Below, piece by piece: positions 54,853 through 62,540 of a stretch of 64,000 nucleotides of DNA. The first letter of the stretch is position 1; the number at the start of each line of letters is the position of its first letter. This DNA is from Lysobacter changpingensis (GTDB taxonomy: Bacteria; Pseudomonadota; Gammaproteobacteria; Xanthomonadales; Xanthomonadaceae). Location of the stretch: contig NZ_JADWPE010000003.1 in assembly GCF_017308985.1 (NCBI RefSeq), positions 248,001-312,000 on the forward strand, given 5' to 3'. The notes under the pieces are model-generated. The model was not told the origin of the DNA and searched no databases. It worked only from the letters and a program-made list of their open reading frames with translations. Made by a program: the position numbers and the translations under genes.

Positions 54853-55329
54853 TCACTCGCCCTTCTGGTACGTACCGATCATCGACGTCTCGGCAAGCAC
54901 GTGTCCTTCCATCGCCTCGCGCAGGCGCAGCTTGTCGACGTCGCCGAGGTCCGGCAGTTCGACGTCCAGCGCGTACAGCCGGAAGAAATAGCGGTGCCGC
55001 CCGATCGGCGGACACGGACCGCCGTAACCCGCGCGCTGCCAGCCGTTCTGGCCGGCTTTCGTTCCATATGGCAGGCGGTCGCTCGCGATCGCCTCGCCGA
55101 CGCCGGTCGAGTCGGCCGGCAGGTTGTACAGCACCCAATGCACGAACACGCGCTTGGGCGCGGCCGGGTCGGGCGCGTCCGGGTCCTCCACGATCAGCGC
55201 CAGGCTGCGCGTGCCCTCGGGTGCGCCGGACCAGCGCAGTTCGGGCGAGATGTCCTGCCCTTCGCAGGTGAATCGCGTGGGGATCTTCCCTTCGTGGTCG
55301 AAGGCCGGGGAACTGATCTGGAAGGCCAT
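54853..55329 (-). CDS. YbhB/YbcL-family (PEBP/Raf kinase inhibitor-like) protein
   Basis: A 158-residue PEBP-fold protein: IPTRFTCEGQDISPELRWSGAPEGTRSLALIVEDPDAPDP and FVHWVLYNLP include the ligand-binding loop, with GYGGPCPPIGRHRYFFRLYALD completing the anion pocket. No signal peptide. The bacterial members have no proven function. Start ATG 55329. Confidence 0.93.
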   Translation of the reverse strand: MAFQISSPAFDHEGKIPTRFTCEGQDISPELRWSGAPEGTRSLALIVEDPDAPDPAAPKRVFVHWVLYNLPADSTGVGEAIASDRLPYGTKAGQNGWQRAGYGGPCPPIGRHRYFFRLYALDVELPDLGDVDKLRLREAMEGHVLAETSMIGTYQKGE

Positions 55330-55409
55330 GGCGGGCTCCTGATCCGACGGGAACGTGGGACAGGCCCCGGATTCTAGGCACGTCGCGATTGCGCGCCCGT
55401 GACGGGCCT

Positions 55410-56021
55410 TCAGCGTTTGGACGTCACCGCGCGGCGCAGGTTGTTGCGCGCCTGCGCGTCGAGCCGCTGGTGGAAGAACGGTGAGAGATAGATCCGCTCG
55501 CGCCCCAGCAGCGACTTCAGGAAACGCTTGCGGTTGATGCGGAACAGCCAGCCCGGCACGACGGCACGGTATTCGGCGGCGATGCCCCGGTCGTAGGCGT
55601 CGAACACCGGCGCTTCCGCACCGAGGATCGCCATGTCGCAATCCAGGAACAGCGCCGCTTCCTCGTCGACGTCGTTGGGCTCGAGCACGCCGTGCCGCGC
55701 GGTGAGTTCGATGAGTTCCGTCACGCGGGGCACGTCGATGCCGCGATCGGGCATCCAGCGGGCCACGTGTTCGGCGGCCAGCTGCGCCGAACGCGTTTCG
55801 TTGTCCTTGCGCCCCGCTTCGTAGATCGCGTCGTGGTAGAGCACGGCCAGCGCGACCTCGTTCGGCTGCGTCCATCCGGGCCCGTGCGCGGCTTCGAGGT
55901 AGCGGCGCAGCACTTCGCGCACGTGTTCGAAGTTGTGGTACGCGCGCGGCGGGGTGGCGTAGGCGGCCTCGAGCGCGCTGCGCTGTTCGTCGGGAAGATC
56001 GAAAGGGAGCGTCAGGGTCAT
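55410..56021 (-). CDS. HD-superfamily metal-dependent hydrolase-like protein
   Basis: A 203-residue protein with the metal-ligand pattern of HD hydrolases: RAYHNFEHVREVLRRYLE, VALAVLYHDAIYEAGRKDNETRSAQLAAEH and a later ARHGV...DCDMAILG Asp cluster. It is the type once annotated as NMDA-receptor-like protein. Substrate unknown, probably a nucleotide or related phosphate ester. Start ATG 56021. Confidence 0.88.
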   Translation of the reverse strand: MTLTLPFDLPDEQRSALEAAYATPPRAYHNFEHVREVLRRYLEAAHGPGWTQPNEVALAVLYHDAIYEAGRKDNETRSAQLAAEHVARWMPDRGIDVPRVTELIELTARHGVLEPNDVDEEAALFLDCDMAILGAEAPVFDAYDRGIAAEYRAVVPGWLFRINRKRFLKSLLGRERIYLSPFFHQRLDAQARNNLRRAVTSKR

Positions 56022-56115
56022 GGGCGGCGTGGCGGAAGCGTCGCGGCATTGTCGCGCGACCGCGACGCGGCGTCCCGCCCGGATCCCTCATCCCCGGGAA
56101 TCCATGCTCCCGGGG

Positions 56116-56685
56116 TCAAGGCGCGCGCATCGCATCCACGTGCAACCGGATCCACTGCGCCCACTTGTCCACCCACCCCTGCAGGAACTTCCGGCTGCCT
56201 TCCGACGCGACATTCCCCGCCTCGTCGAAGAAACCTTCCTTGACGTGGATGAACGCCTCCGGTTGCCCCATCGTCGGCACGTCCAGGTACGCCAGCATGT
56301 TGCGCAGGTGCTGCTGCGACAGCGCGGTGCCCACCGCGCCGATCGACGCGCCGATCACGCCGGCCGGCTTGCCCTGCCACGCGCTGTCGCCGTACGGCCG
56401 CGAGGCATGGTCGATCGCGTTCTTCAGCACGCCCGGCACCGAGCGGTTGTATTCGGGCGTGACGAACAGCAGGCCGTCGGCGTCGCGGATCTCCTGCTTG
56501 AGCCGCTTCACCGGCGCGGCCTGGTGGCCGTCGTCGTCCTGGTTGTACAGCGGCAGGTCGTCGATGCGGCACTCGTGGAAGGCGAACGAGGAGGGCGCCA
56601 TCTTCTGCAGCGCGTTCGCGAGCTGGCGGTTGATCGATTCGCGGCGCAGGCTGCCGACGAGAAACGCGATGCGGTACTGGCTCAT
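56116..56685 (-). CDS. NADPH-dependent FMN reductase
   Basis: A 189-residue flavodoxin-like reductase: MSQYRIAFLVGSLRRESINRQLANAL (phosphate-binding GSLR loop), LLFVTPEYNRSVPGVLKNAIDHASRP and GKPAGVIGASIGAVGTALSQQHLRNML. This is the ChrR/YieF/azoreductase group, able to reduce quinones and metals such as chromate. A chromate role would fit with chrA in the window, but the genes are 15 kb apart. Start ATG 56685. Confidence 0.94.
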   Translation of the reverse strand: MSQYRIAFLVGSLRRESINRQLANALQKMAPSSFAFHECRIDDLPLYNQDDDGHQAAPVKRLKQEIRDADGLLFVTPEYNRSVPGVLKNAIDHASRPYGDSAWQGKPAGVIGASIGAVGTALSQQHLRNMLAYLDVPTMGQPEAFIHVKEGFFDEAGNVASEGSRKFLQGWVDKWAQWIRLHVDAMRAP

Positions 56686-56756
56686 GGGACGCTCCCGGCT
56701 GCGGAAGCGCCCACTGTCGCGCCGGCCGCGCAAACGCGCGGTGATGGCGCGGCCGG

Positions 56757-57098
56757 TCAGGCCTTGCGCAGGAAGATCGTCTTCAGCACCAGGCCCTTGA
56801 TCTTCTCCGAGTTGCCTTCGATGTGCTCGGCATCGTCCTCGACCAGGCGGATGTTGCGGATCACCGTGCCCTGCTTGAGCGGGATCGAGGAACCCTTCAC
56901 CTTCAGGTCCTTGATCACCACCACCGTGTCGCCGTTGGCCAGCACGTTGCCGTTGCTGTCGCGCACGACGACGCCCGAGACTTCATCGCCACCGCCTTCG
57001 ACCGGCCATTCGAAGCCGCAGTCGGCGCAGACGAAATTCGTGCCATCCACGTAGGTGTTGGCCAGGGTGCATTGCGGACAGGCGGGCGACGTGGGCAT
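56757..57098 (-). CDS. yjdM: zinc-ribbon protein YjdM (PhnA-like)
   Basis: A 113-residue protein. Residues 7-30 form a zinc ribbon with CPQC and CADC. The C-terminal domain (VVVRDSNGNVLANGDTVVVIKDLKVKGSSIPLKQGTVIRNIRL) is the standard PhnA SH3-like fold. Despite the name it does not hydrolyse phosphonoacetate in most organisms. Start ATG 57098. Confidence 0.95.
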   Translation of the reverse strand: MPTSPACPQCTLANTYVDGTNFVCADCGFEWPVEGGGDEVSGVVVRDSNGNVLANGDTVVVIKDLKVKGSSIPLKQGTVIRNIRLVEDDAEHIEGNSEKIKGLVLKTIFLRKA

Positions 57099-57165
57099 GG
57101 AAGGCTCCTGCGTGGGGGTGCGCAGTGTACGCGACAGGGGCGGCGCTCCGGCGCGGCGACGCGCG

Positions 57166-57537
57166 TCAAGGCGCAGGTTTCCCGGGTTCGCCGCCCTGTT
57201 CCAGCGCCCGGATCTCGGCCACGTCGCGCTCCAGGAAATAGTTGAGGAAGGTGCGGATCACGGCGACCGCGGCGAGCCGCCCGATGCCATCCCAGTCGGG
57301 CGTGATCGAGGATTCGACGATGTCGGCCGCCAGCTGGAACGTGAGCCCGGCCACCAGCCAGTGCGAGTAGCGCATCCACAGGTGGCGGCGCTCGTGACGG
57401 TGCATCTCGTGCTGCGACACCAGCAGCACGAGGCCGTCCTTCAGCGCGATCAGCGTGCCAACGACGATCACCGCCAGCGCGACGAAATCGATCGCCAGGA
57501 TGACCGGTTCGGATATGGCGATCAGCCAGTACTCCAT
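57166..57537 (-). CDS. DUF1622 membrane protein
   Basis: A 123-residue protein with three hydrophobic helices: about 7-34, 58-76 and 85-100. It has the DUF1622 opening (AISEPVILAIDFVALAVIVVGTLIAL) and the RYSHWLVAGLTFQLAADIVESSI segment. Function unknown. Start ATG 57537, next to the FGE gene stop at 57576 on the same strand. Confidence 0.85.
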   Translation of the reverse strand: MEYWLIAISEPVILAIDFVALAVIVVGTLIALKDGLVLLVSQHEMHRHERRHLWMRYSHWLVAGLTFQLAADIVESSITPDWDGIGRLAAVAVIRTFLNYFLERDVAEIRALEQGGEPGKPAP

Positions 57538-57575
57538 GCGCCCTCCTGCCGCCGGTCGCGGCGGTTCCGGTCAGC

Positions 57576-58481
57576 TCAGCCGCGCACCACCAGGCGGAAG
57601 CCGACGTGGCACGTCGAGGTGTCCACCGGTTGCGCCATGCGCGCGGCGGGACGGTAGCGGCGGCAGTAGTTCGGCGCGCACAGGTGCGAGCCGCCCTTGG
57701 TCACGCGACGCGGCACGCGTGCCGGATCGCGCGGGTCCAGACTCGCCTCGCGTTCGCCGCCGCGCGGGTTCTCGCGCGTGCAGCAGGCGTGCTGCTGGAC
57801 GCGGCCGTGGTCCTGGTACCAGTCGGAGGTCCATTCCCACACGTTGCCAATCATGTCGTACAGGCCGTAGCCGTTGGGATCGAACGAACCCACCGGCGCG
57901 GTCCAGGCATAGCCGTCCTCGGGCCGCAGTTCCCACGGGAACTCGCCCTGCCAGGTGTTGGCCATGTGCCGGCCGCCGGGGACCAGCTCGTCGCCCCAGG
58001 CGAACTCGCTGCCCTCGCGTCCACCCTTCGCCGCGAACTCCCATTCCGCCTCGGTCGGCAGTTCCTTGCCGATCCACTGCGCGTACGCGAGCGCGTCGGC
58101 GTAGGCGACGTGCACGACGGGATGGTCCTCCAGTCCCGCGAGCGAACTCTCCGGCCCGCGCGGATGCCGCCAGTCGGCGCCGGGAATGTACTGCCACCAG
58201 TGGAAATGGTTGCCCAGGTCCACGCGCCCCGGCGGCGGCACGAACACCACCGACGCCGGCGCCAGCATCGTGGGGTCCGCATCCGGATAGTCCGCCGGAT
58301 CCGCCGGCCGCTCCGCCTGCGTGACGTGCCCGGTGGCCTCGACGAAACGCGCGAAATCGCGATTGGTCACCGCGTGGCGATCGATCCAGAAGCCGTCCAC
58401 CCGCACCTTGTGCGCTGGCCGCTCTTCCGGATAGTGGTGGTCCGATCCCATCGTGAACGCACCGCCATCGATGCGGACCAT
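57576..58481 (-). CDS. formylglycine-generating enzyme (SUMF1-type)
   Basis: A 301-residue C-type-lectin-like protein: MVRIDGGAFTMGSDHHYPEERPAHKVRVDGFWIDRHAVTN at the start, LPTEAEWEFAAKGG and DMIGNVWEWTSDW in the middle, and at the end GGSHLCAPNYCRRYRP with the two active-site cysteines (268 and 273) that mark true FGEs. It oxidises a cysteine in the sulfatase motif to formylglycine, using O2 and copper. A TTG at 58502 with GGGAGG upstream is an alternative start. The operon partner is the sulfatase gene, with a HAD gene between. Confidence 0.94.
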   Translation of the reverse strand: MVRIDGGAFTMGSDHHYPEERPAHKVRVDGFWIDRHAVTNRDFARFVEATGHVTQAERPADPADYPDADPTMLAPASVVFVPPPGRVDLGNHFHWWQYIPGADWRHPRGPESSLAGLEDHPVVHVAYADALAYAQWIGKELPTEAEWEFAAKGGREGSEFAWGDELVPGGRHMANTWQGEFPWELRPEDGYAWTAPVGSFDPNGYGLYDMIGNVWEWTSDWYQDHGRVQQHACCTRENPRGGEREASLDPRDPARVPRRVTKGGSHLCAPNYCRRYRPAARMAQPVDTSTCHVGFRLVVRG

Positions 58482-58498
58482 GTTGTCGTACGTCGTGC

Positions 58499-59446
58499 TC
58501 AAACGCCGCCTCCCGTTGCGGGCGCATCGCCGTCGTCGGCGAACACGCGGTTCCAGTCGCGCTGCATGCTGACCACGCCGATGCCCAGTTCCGCCGCGCG
58601 GTCCAGGCCTTCGCGCAACGCGCTGAGCCTGAAATCGCGGTCGTAGGCGAACTCGCGCGTCGCGTCGTCGTGGTGCAGGTACCACGCCATGCGCGGTCCA
58701 TCGCCGCCGAGCGTATACCGGATCATCGCCAGGTCGCCATCGGAATTGCCGAACGCGAACACCGGCCGACGGCCGATGTGCAGCGCGATATTGACGACTT
58801 TCTCGTCCCTGTCGTCGAAGCTGCCCAGTTCTGGCAGTTTCCGCAGCACCATGCCGCCACCGGACTCCTCCAGTTTCATCTTCGTGCTGGAACCGACGAC
58901 CTGCTCGGGCGGAATGCCGTAAAGCTGCTCGGCCACCACGCGCACGAACTCCACGCCGCCGCCGGTGACGATGTACGTCTTGAAGCCGTTCGCGCGCAGA
59001 TGGTCCAGCAGTTCGCGCTGCGGCGCGTAGGCGTTGCGCAGGAACGGGCGCCGCAGCTTGGGATGCTCGGCCTGGCGCAGCCATCGCCACGCATTGGCGT
59101 GGAACTCCTCCACCGTCATCCCCGCATGCGTGGCGAACGCCGGCTCGAAGACGTCCTTCTTCGGCAACGACATCAACGTCTTCACGTCGCCGTCGACCAT
59201 CGCCTTGAACGCGGGCTTCCGCAGCAGCGACGGATCCTGCTTCGTGAGCCGTTTCACCTCGGCCAGCGCGAAGAACACCTGCACCTGCAGCGGGTACTCG
59301 CACCACAGCGTGCCGTCGTTGTCGAAGACCGCGATCCGCTCATGCTTCGCGACGAAGTCCGGCCCGCCTTGCGCGCACACGCGCGCGACGAAGTCGAGGA
59401 TCCCCGACTTCGCCGCGCCGTCGTTCCAGGAGGGCAACGGCTCCAC
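58499..59446 (-). CDS. HAD-superfamily phosphatase
   Basis: A 315-residue HAD hydrolase. Motif I is IAVFDNDGTLWCEYP with Asp 42 and Asp 44. Motif II is KTYIVTGGGVEFVRVV. Motif IV is FAFGNSDGDLAMIRYT. A helical cap lies at about residues 60-130. No signal peptide. It resembles the SerB-like group and is often found near sulfatases. It is 9 bp behind the sulfatase stop and 17 bp ahead of the FGE gene, so it is part of the same operon. Substrate unknown. Confidence 0.92.
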   Translation of the reverse strand: MEPLPSWNDGAAKSGILDFVARVCAQGGPDFVAKHERIAVFDNDGTLWCEYPLQVQVFFALAEVKRLTKQDPSLLRKPAFKAMVDGDVKTLMSLPKKDVFEPAFATHAGMTVEEFHANAWRWLRQAEHPKLRRPFLRNAYAPQRELLDHLRANGFKTYIVTGGGVEFVRVVAEQLYGIPPEQVVGSSTKMKLEESGGGMVLRKLPELGSFDDRDEKVVNIALHIGRRPVFAFGNSDGDLAMIRYTLGGDGPRMAWYLHHDDATREFAYDRDFRLSALREGLDRAAELGIGVVSMQRDWNRVFADDGDAPATGGGV

Positions 59447-59455
59447 GCGGATGCC

Positions 59456-61114
59456 TCAGCCGGACTTGCTGTTGAGCTCGCCCATCTTCTGCTCGGCCTG
59501 GCTGAGATCGAACGCACCTGGCGCCTGCGCCGGCGGGAATTCCTTGAACGTCGACAGGAACTGCGCCGCCGCGGCCTGCGCCCCGTAGATCCAGAACGCG
59601 TTGTGCAGCATCCAGTCCCAGTACACGTTGGACGTGATGTCGGCGCGCTCGTACGGATCCATGCGCAGGTTGAAGATCTTAGGCACGCGCAGCGGCGTGA
59701 ACGGCTCGGCCCAGACCTGCAACGTGCCCTGGCAGCGCTGTTCCATGAAGACCATCTTCCAGTTCATCCAGCGTATGCCGAGCACGTCGCCGTCGTCGCT
59801 GAAGTAGAAGAACCACTTGCGGGGCGACTTGTCTTCCTCGCCCGTCAGGTATGGAAGCAGGTTGTAGCCGTCGATGTGGTTCTTGTACTTGCGCCCGTTG
59901 ACGGTGGCGCCTTTCTTCAGTCGATCGACGCAATCGGTGTCGCCGGCTGCGGCGAGCAGTGTCGGCAGCCAGTCATGGTGCTGAATGATCTCGTTGCTCA
60001 CCACGCCGGCCGGGATGCGGCCGGGCCAGCGGATCAGCTCCGGAATGCGGAACGCGCCTTCCCAGTTGGTGTTCTTCTCGCTGCGGAACGGCGTCATGCC
60101 CGCATCCGGCCAGCTGTTCATGTGAGGGCCGTTGTCCGTGGAGTAGATGACGATGGTGTCCCCGGCCAGGCCCAGTTCATCGAGCAGGTCGAGCATCTGC
60201 CCCACGTTCCTGTCGTGGTCGATCATCGTGTCGTGGTACGGCGACTGGTGTTCGCCGGCCTGCCCCAGGCTTTCGGGCTTGGTGTGCGTGATGAAATGCA
60301 TGTGCGTGGTGTTGAGCCACACGAAGAACGGCTTGCCCGCCTTGTCCTGACGGCGGATGAAATCGCTCGCGGCCTCCACGAACTCGTCGTCGCAGGTTTC
60401 CATGCGCTTCACGTTGAGCGGGCCGGTGTCCTCGATCTTCTGCTTGCCGACGCGTCCCCAGCGCGGATGCGTGGTCGTATCGTCCTTGTCCGTCGCCCAG
60501 CTGTGGATCACGCCGCGCGGGCCGAACTGCTCGCGGTACCGCGGGTCCTTCGGATAGCCGTACATCTCCGGCTCTTCTTCCGCATTGAGGTGGTAGAGGT
60601 TGCCGAAGAACTCATCGAAGCCGTGCACCGTAGGCAGATGCTTGTTCAGATCGCCCAGGTGGTTTTTGCCGAACTGGCCGGTGGCGTAACCGCGATCCTT
60701 CAGCAGCGACGCGATGGTGACGATGGAGTCGGTCATGCCCTGCGGCGCGCCGGGAATGCCTACCTTCGACAGGCCGGTGCGATGCACGCTCTGGCCGGTG
60801 ATGAAGGAGGAACGGCCGGCGGTGCAGCTCTGCTCGCCGTACGAATCGGTGAAGCGCATGCCTTCGTTGGCGATACGGTCGATGTTGGGCGTCTGGTAAC
60901 CCATGAGTCCGTGCGTGTAGCAGCTCAGGTTGGCGATTCCGATGTCGTCACCCCAGATCACCAGAATGTTCGGCCTTTCTCCCCCGCCCTTGCGCGAGGG
61001 TGTTGCACTCTTCTGCGGTGCTCTCCCGCTCGCGGCGCCTTTGTCGGACCGCTGCGACGGCGGTGCGGATTTGGCCACCTTGGCCGGACGGGCGGCCTTC
61101 TTCGCCTGTGCCAT
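59456..61114 (-). CDS. arylsulfatase, CTAGR type
   Basis: A 552-residue type I sulfatase starting at ATG 61114 behind AAGGAG. After a basic, Ala/Lys-rich stretch of about 45 residues comes RPNILVIWGDDIGIANLSCYTHG (metal ligands Asp 56-57). The activation motif is SCTAGRSSFITGQ with Cys 97, the C-x-A-x-R variant of the common C-x-P-x-R. IYSTDNGPHMNSWPD carries the second metal site (Asp/Asn) and GQFGKNHLGD the conserved Lys. Formylglycine made by the FGE encoded two genes on is essential for activity. There is no recognisable signal peptide, unlike most periplasmic sulfatases, so it may stay in the cytoplasm. Substrate unknown. Confidence 0.95.
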   Translation of the reverse strand: MAQAKKAARPAKVAKSAPPSQRSDKGAASGRAPQKSATPSRKGGGERPNILVIWGDDIGIANLSCYTHGLMGYQTPNIDRIANEGMRFTDSYGEQSCTAGRSSFITGQSVHRTGLSKVGIPGAPQGMTDSIVTIASLLKDRGYATGQFGKNHLGDLNKHLPTVHGFDEFFGNLYHLNAEEEPEMYGYPKDPRYREQFGPRGVIHSWATDKDDTTTHPRWGRVGKQKIEDTGPLNVKRMETCDDEFVEAASDFIRRQDKAGKPFFVWLNTTHMHFITHTKPESLGQAGEHQSPYHDTMIDHDRNVGQMLDLLDELGLAGDTIVIYSTDNGPHMNSWPDAGMTPFRSEKNTNWEGAFRIPELIRWPGRIPAGVVSNEIIQHHDWLPTLLAAAGDTDCVDRLKKGATVNGRKYKNHIDGYNLLPYLTGEEDKSPRKWFFYFSDDGDVLGIRWMNWKMVFMEQRCQGTLQVWAEPFTPLRVPKIFNLRMDPYERADITSNVYWDWMLHNAFWIYGAQAAAAQFLSTFKEFPPAQAPGAFDLSQAEQKMGELNSKSG

Positions 61115-61201
61115 GACGCGTCTCCTTGCCTTGCCTGGGGGAATACCTGCGGGGTGATCCTGCGAAAGCTTTCGCAACGGCGGGTTTCAATCGCGCGAGC
61201 G

Positions 61202-61828
61202 TCAGCCGCGCGCCACGTCGAACACCATGCTGACGATCGCGAACACGCCGATCATCAGCAGGATGATCGCGGTGAGCAGCGTGTACGACAGCGGATAGCC
61301 GCTCTCGCCATGCACCAGCCCCGCCTCGACCATGGCCTTGCGCGTGGCGCGCAGTCCGCGCATGAAGCTGACGTGGTAGACGATGCCGGCGATCAGCAGC
61401 ACGACGCCGAGCGCGACCAGCGCCATGCCGAAGTTGCTCGGCGCGGCCATGTTCATGCGCAGCATCCCGGCGTCGCGCGCCTTGGTGAACACCTGGAAGA
61501 TCGTGAAGCCGAAGCCGATCAGCGACAGCGCCGTTCGGATCACCGACATCAGCGTGCGCTCGGCGCTCATGCGCGTGCGCTGGAACGACATGCCGGTGCG
61601 CCGCATCGACATCTCGGTGCGGTTGGTGGACAGGTCGGTGCGGTATTCGGAAAGCGAGGTGCGATGTTCCGAAAGCCCCGTGCGGTGCGTCGACAGCTTC
61701 GTGCGGTGCTGCGAAAGCTCGACGGATGCGATGTCCGAATCCAGCAGGCCGACGTCGGGAATCGGCGGCAATGGCGCTTCCGGGAGCCGGTCGGGCCGCA
61801 CGGGCGCTTCGTGGGTTTCCGGGCTCAT
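61202..61828 (-). CDS. DUF202 membrane protein with nine N-terminal heptads
   Basis: A 208-residue protein. Residues 39-101 consist of nine uninterrupted seven-residue units of the form S-x-x-R-T-x-L/M (first SQHRTKL, last SVIRTAL). Ordinary DUF202 proteins have two such units (ERTxLAWIRT). The units are followed by three membrane helices (about 102-118, 132-152 and 184-204). The heptads would form a long amphipathic helix at the membrane face, with Arg and Thr on one stripe. A Pro-rich tail precedes them. It lies 12 bp downstream of a small membrane protein gene and 87 bp before the sulfatase. Confidence 0.9.
   Translation of the reverse strand: MSPETHEAPVRPDRLPEAPLPPIPDVGLLDSDIASVELSQHRTKLSTHRTGLSEHRTSLSEYRTDLSTNRTEMSMRRTGMSFQRTRMSAERTLMSVIRTALSLIGFGFTIFQVFTKARDAGMLRMNMAAPSNFGMALVALGVVLLIAGIVYHVSFMRGLRATRKAMVEAGLVHGESGYPLSYTLLTAIILLMIGVFAIVSMVFDVARG
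61526..61714 (-). repeat. nine 21-bp heptad-coding units in the DUF202 gene
   Basis: The DNA for residues 39-101 repeats a 21-bp unit encoding S-x-x-R-T-x-L/M. The units have diverged at the variable positions but keep Ser, Arg and Thr in every copy, pointing to selection on the pattern rather than recent duplication. Confidence 0.85.
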
Positions 61829-61840
61829 GCGCGTCTCCAG

Positions 61841-62269
61841 TCAGGTCGCGCGATGCGCACGCGCGAGCCACCAGCGCACCAGCCGGTTGATCGGCCCGCG
61901 CAGCAGCAGGTAGGGAAGGAAGCACAAGGCGACGATGACGTTGATCGCCTCGAGCACGTGGAAGGTGCCGAGCACCCTGTACTGGTAGATGATTTCCATC
62001 ACCAGGCCCAGCAGCAGGATGCGTGCGGTGGCCTTCACGCCCTCGTGGATCGACGCGCGACGCGCGGACGGATCGTTGACGATGTTCCAGAAGTACGGCG
62101 GGCGTCCGCTCTTCGCATCCTTGACGCCGTCGCGCAGCGCCATCAGCAACGCCATGGACGGTTGCAGGAAGAAGCGGAACGACATCGGGCCCTGCGTGCG
62201 GCCGATCAGGTCGTCGTAGAAACGCACCAGGTCGTTCACGAGCCCTTCCAAAACCCGCTCCTCCTGCAT
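61841..62269 (-). CDS. membrane protein of unknown function
   Basis: A 142-residue protein. The N-terminal half is soluble (LEGLVNDLVRFYDDLIGRTQGPMSFRFFLQPSMALLMALRDGVKDA), with an FWNIV segment. Two helices follow (about 80-98 and 104-124), then a basic tail. It may be a small membrane partner of the DUF202 protein, whose start is 12 bp downstream. ATG 62269 has only a weak ribosome site. I recognise no family name with certainty. Confidence 0.72.
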   Translation of the reverse strand: MQEERVLEGLVNDLVRFYDDLIGRTQGPMSFRFFLQPSMALLMALRDGVKDAKSGRPPYFWNIVNDPSARRASIHEGVKATARILLLGLVMEIIYQYRVLGTFHVLEAINVIVALCFLPYLLLRGPINRLVRWWLARAHRAT

Positions 62270-62540
62270 GCTTGCATCGGAACAGCCGGGAAAACACGAT
62301 CCGCATCGACTCCGCACGCGCGGAATGCGCGGGGAGCACTTCCACACCGGCGCATCGCGCACCGGATCGCTCCCGCGGGTCGTCGGCCGCCACGCGGGAC
62401 AACGCCCGGTGGCGGACCGCATGATCGTGTCCACCGGGTGAAAAGGTCGTGACGAGCGCATCAACGCGTGCGACGCGCGGCGAGAAGACACGGCGCCGCC
62501 CGTCACGGCGCCGCGGCTGTTCCCGGAGTTCGGCGTGCGC

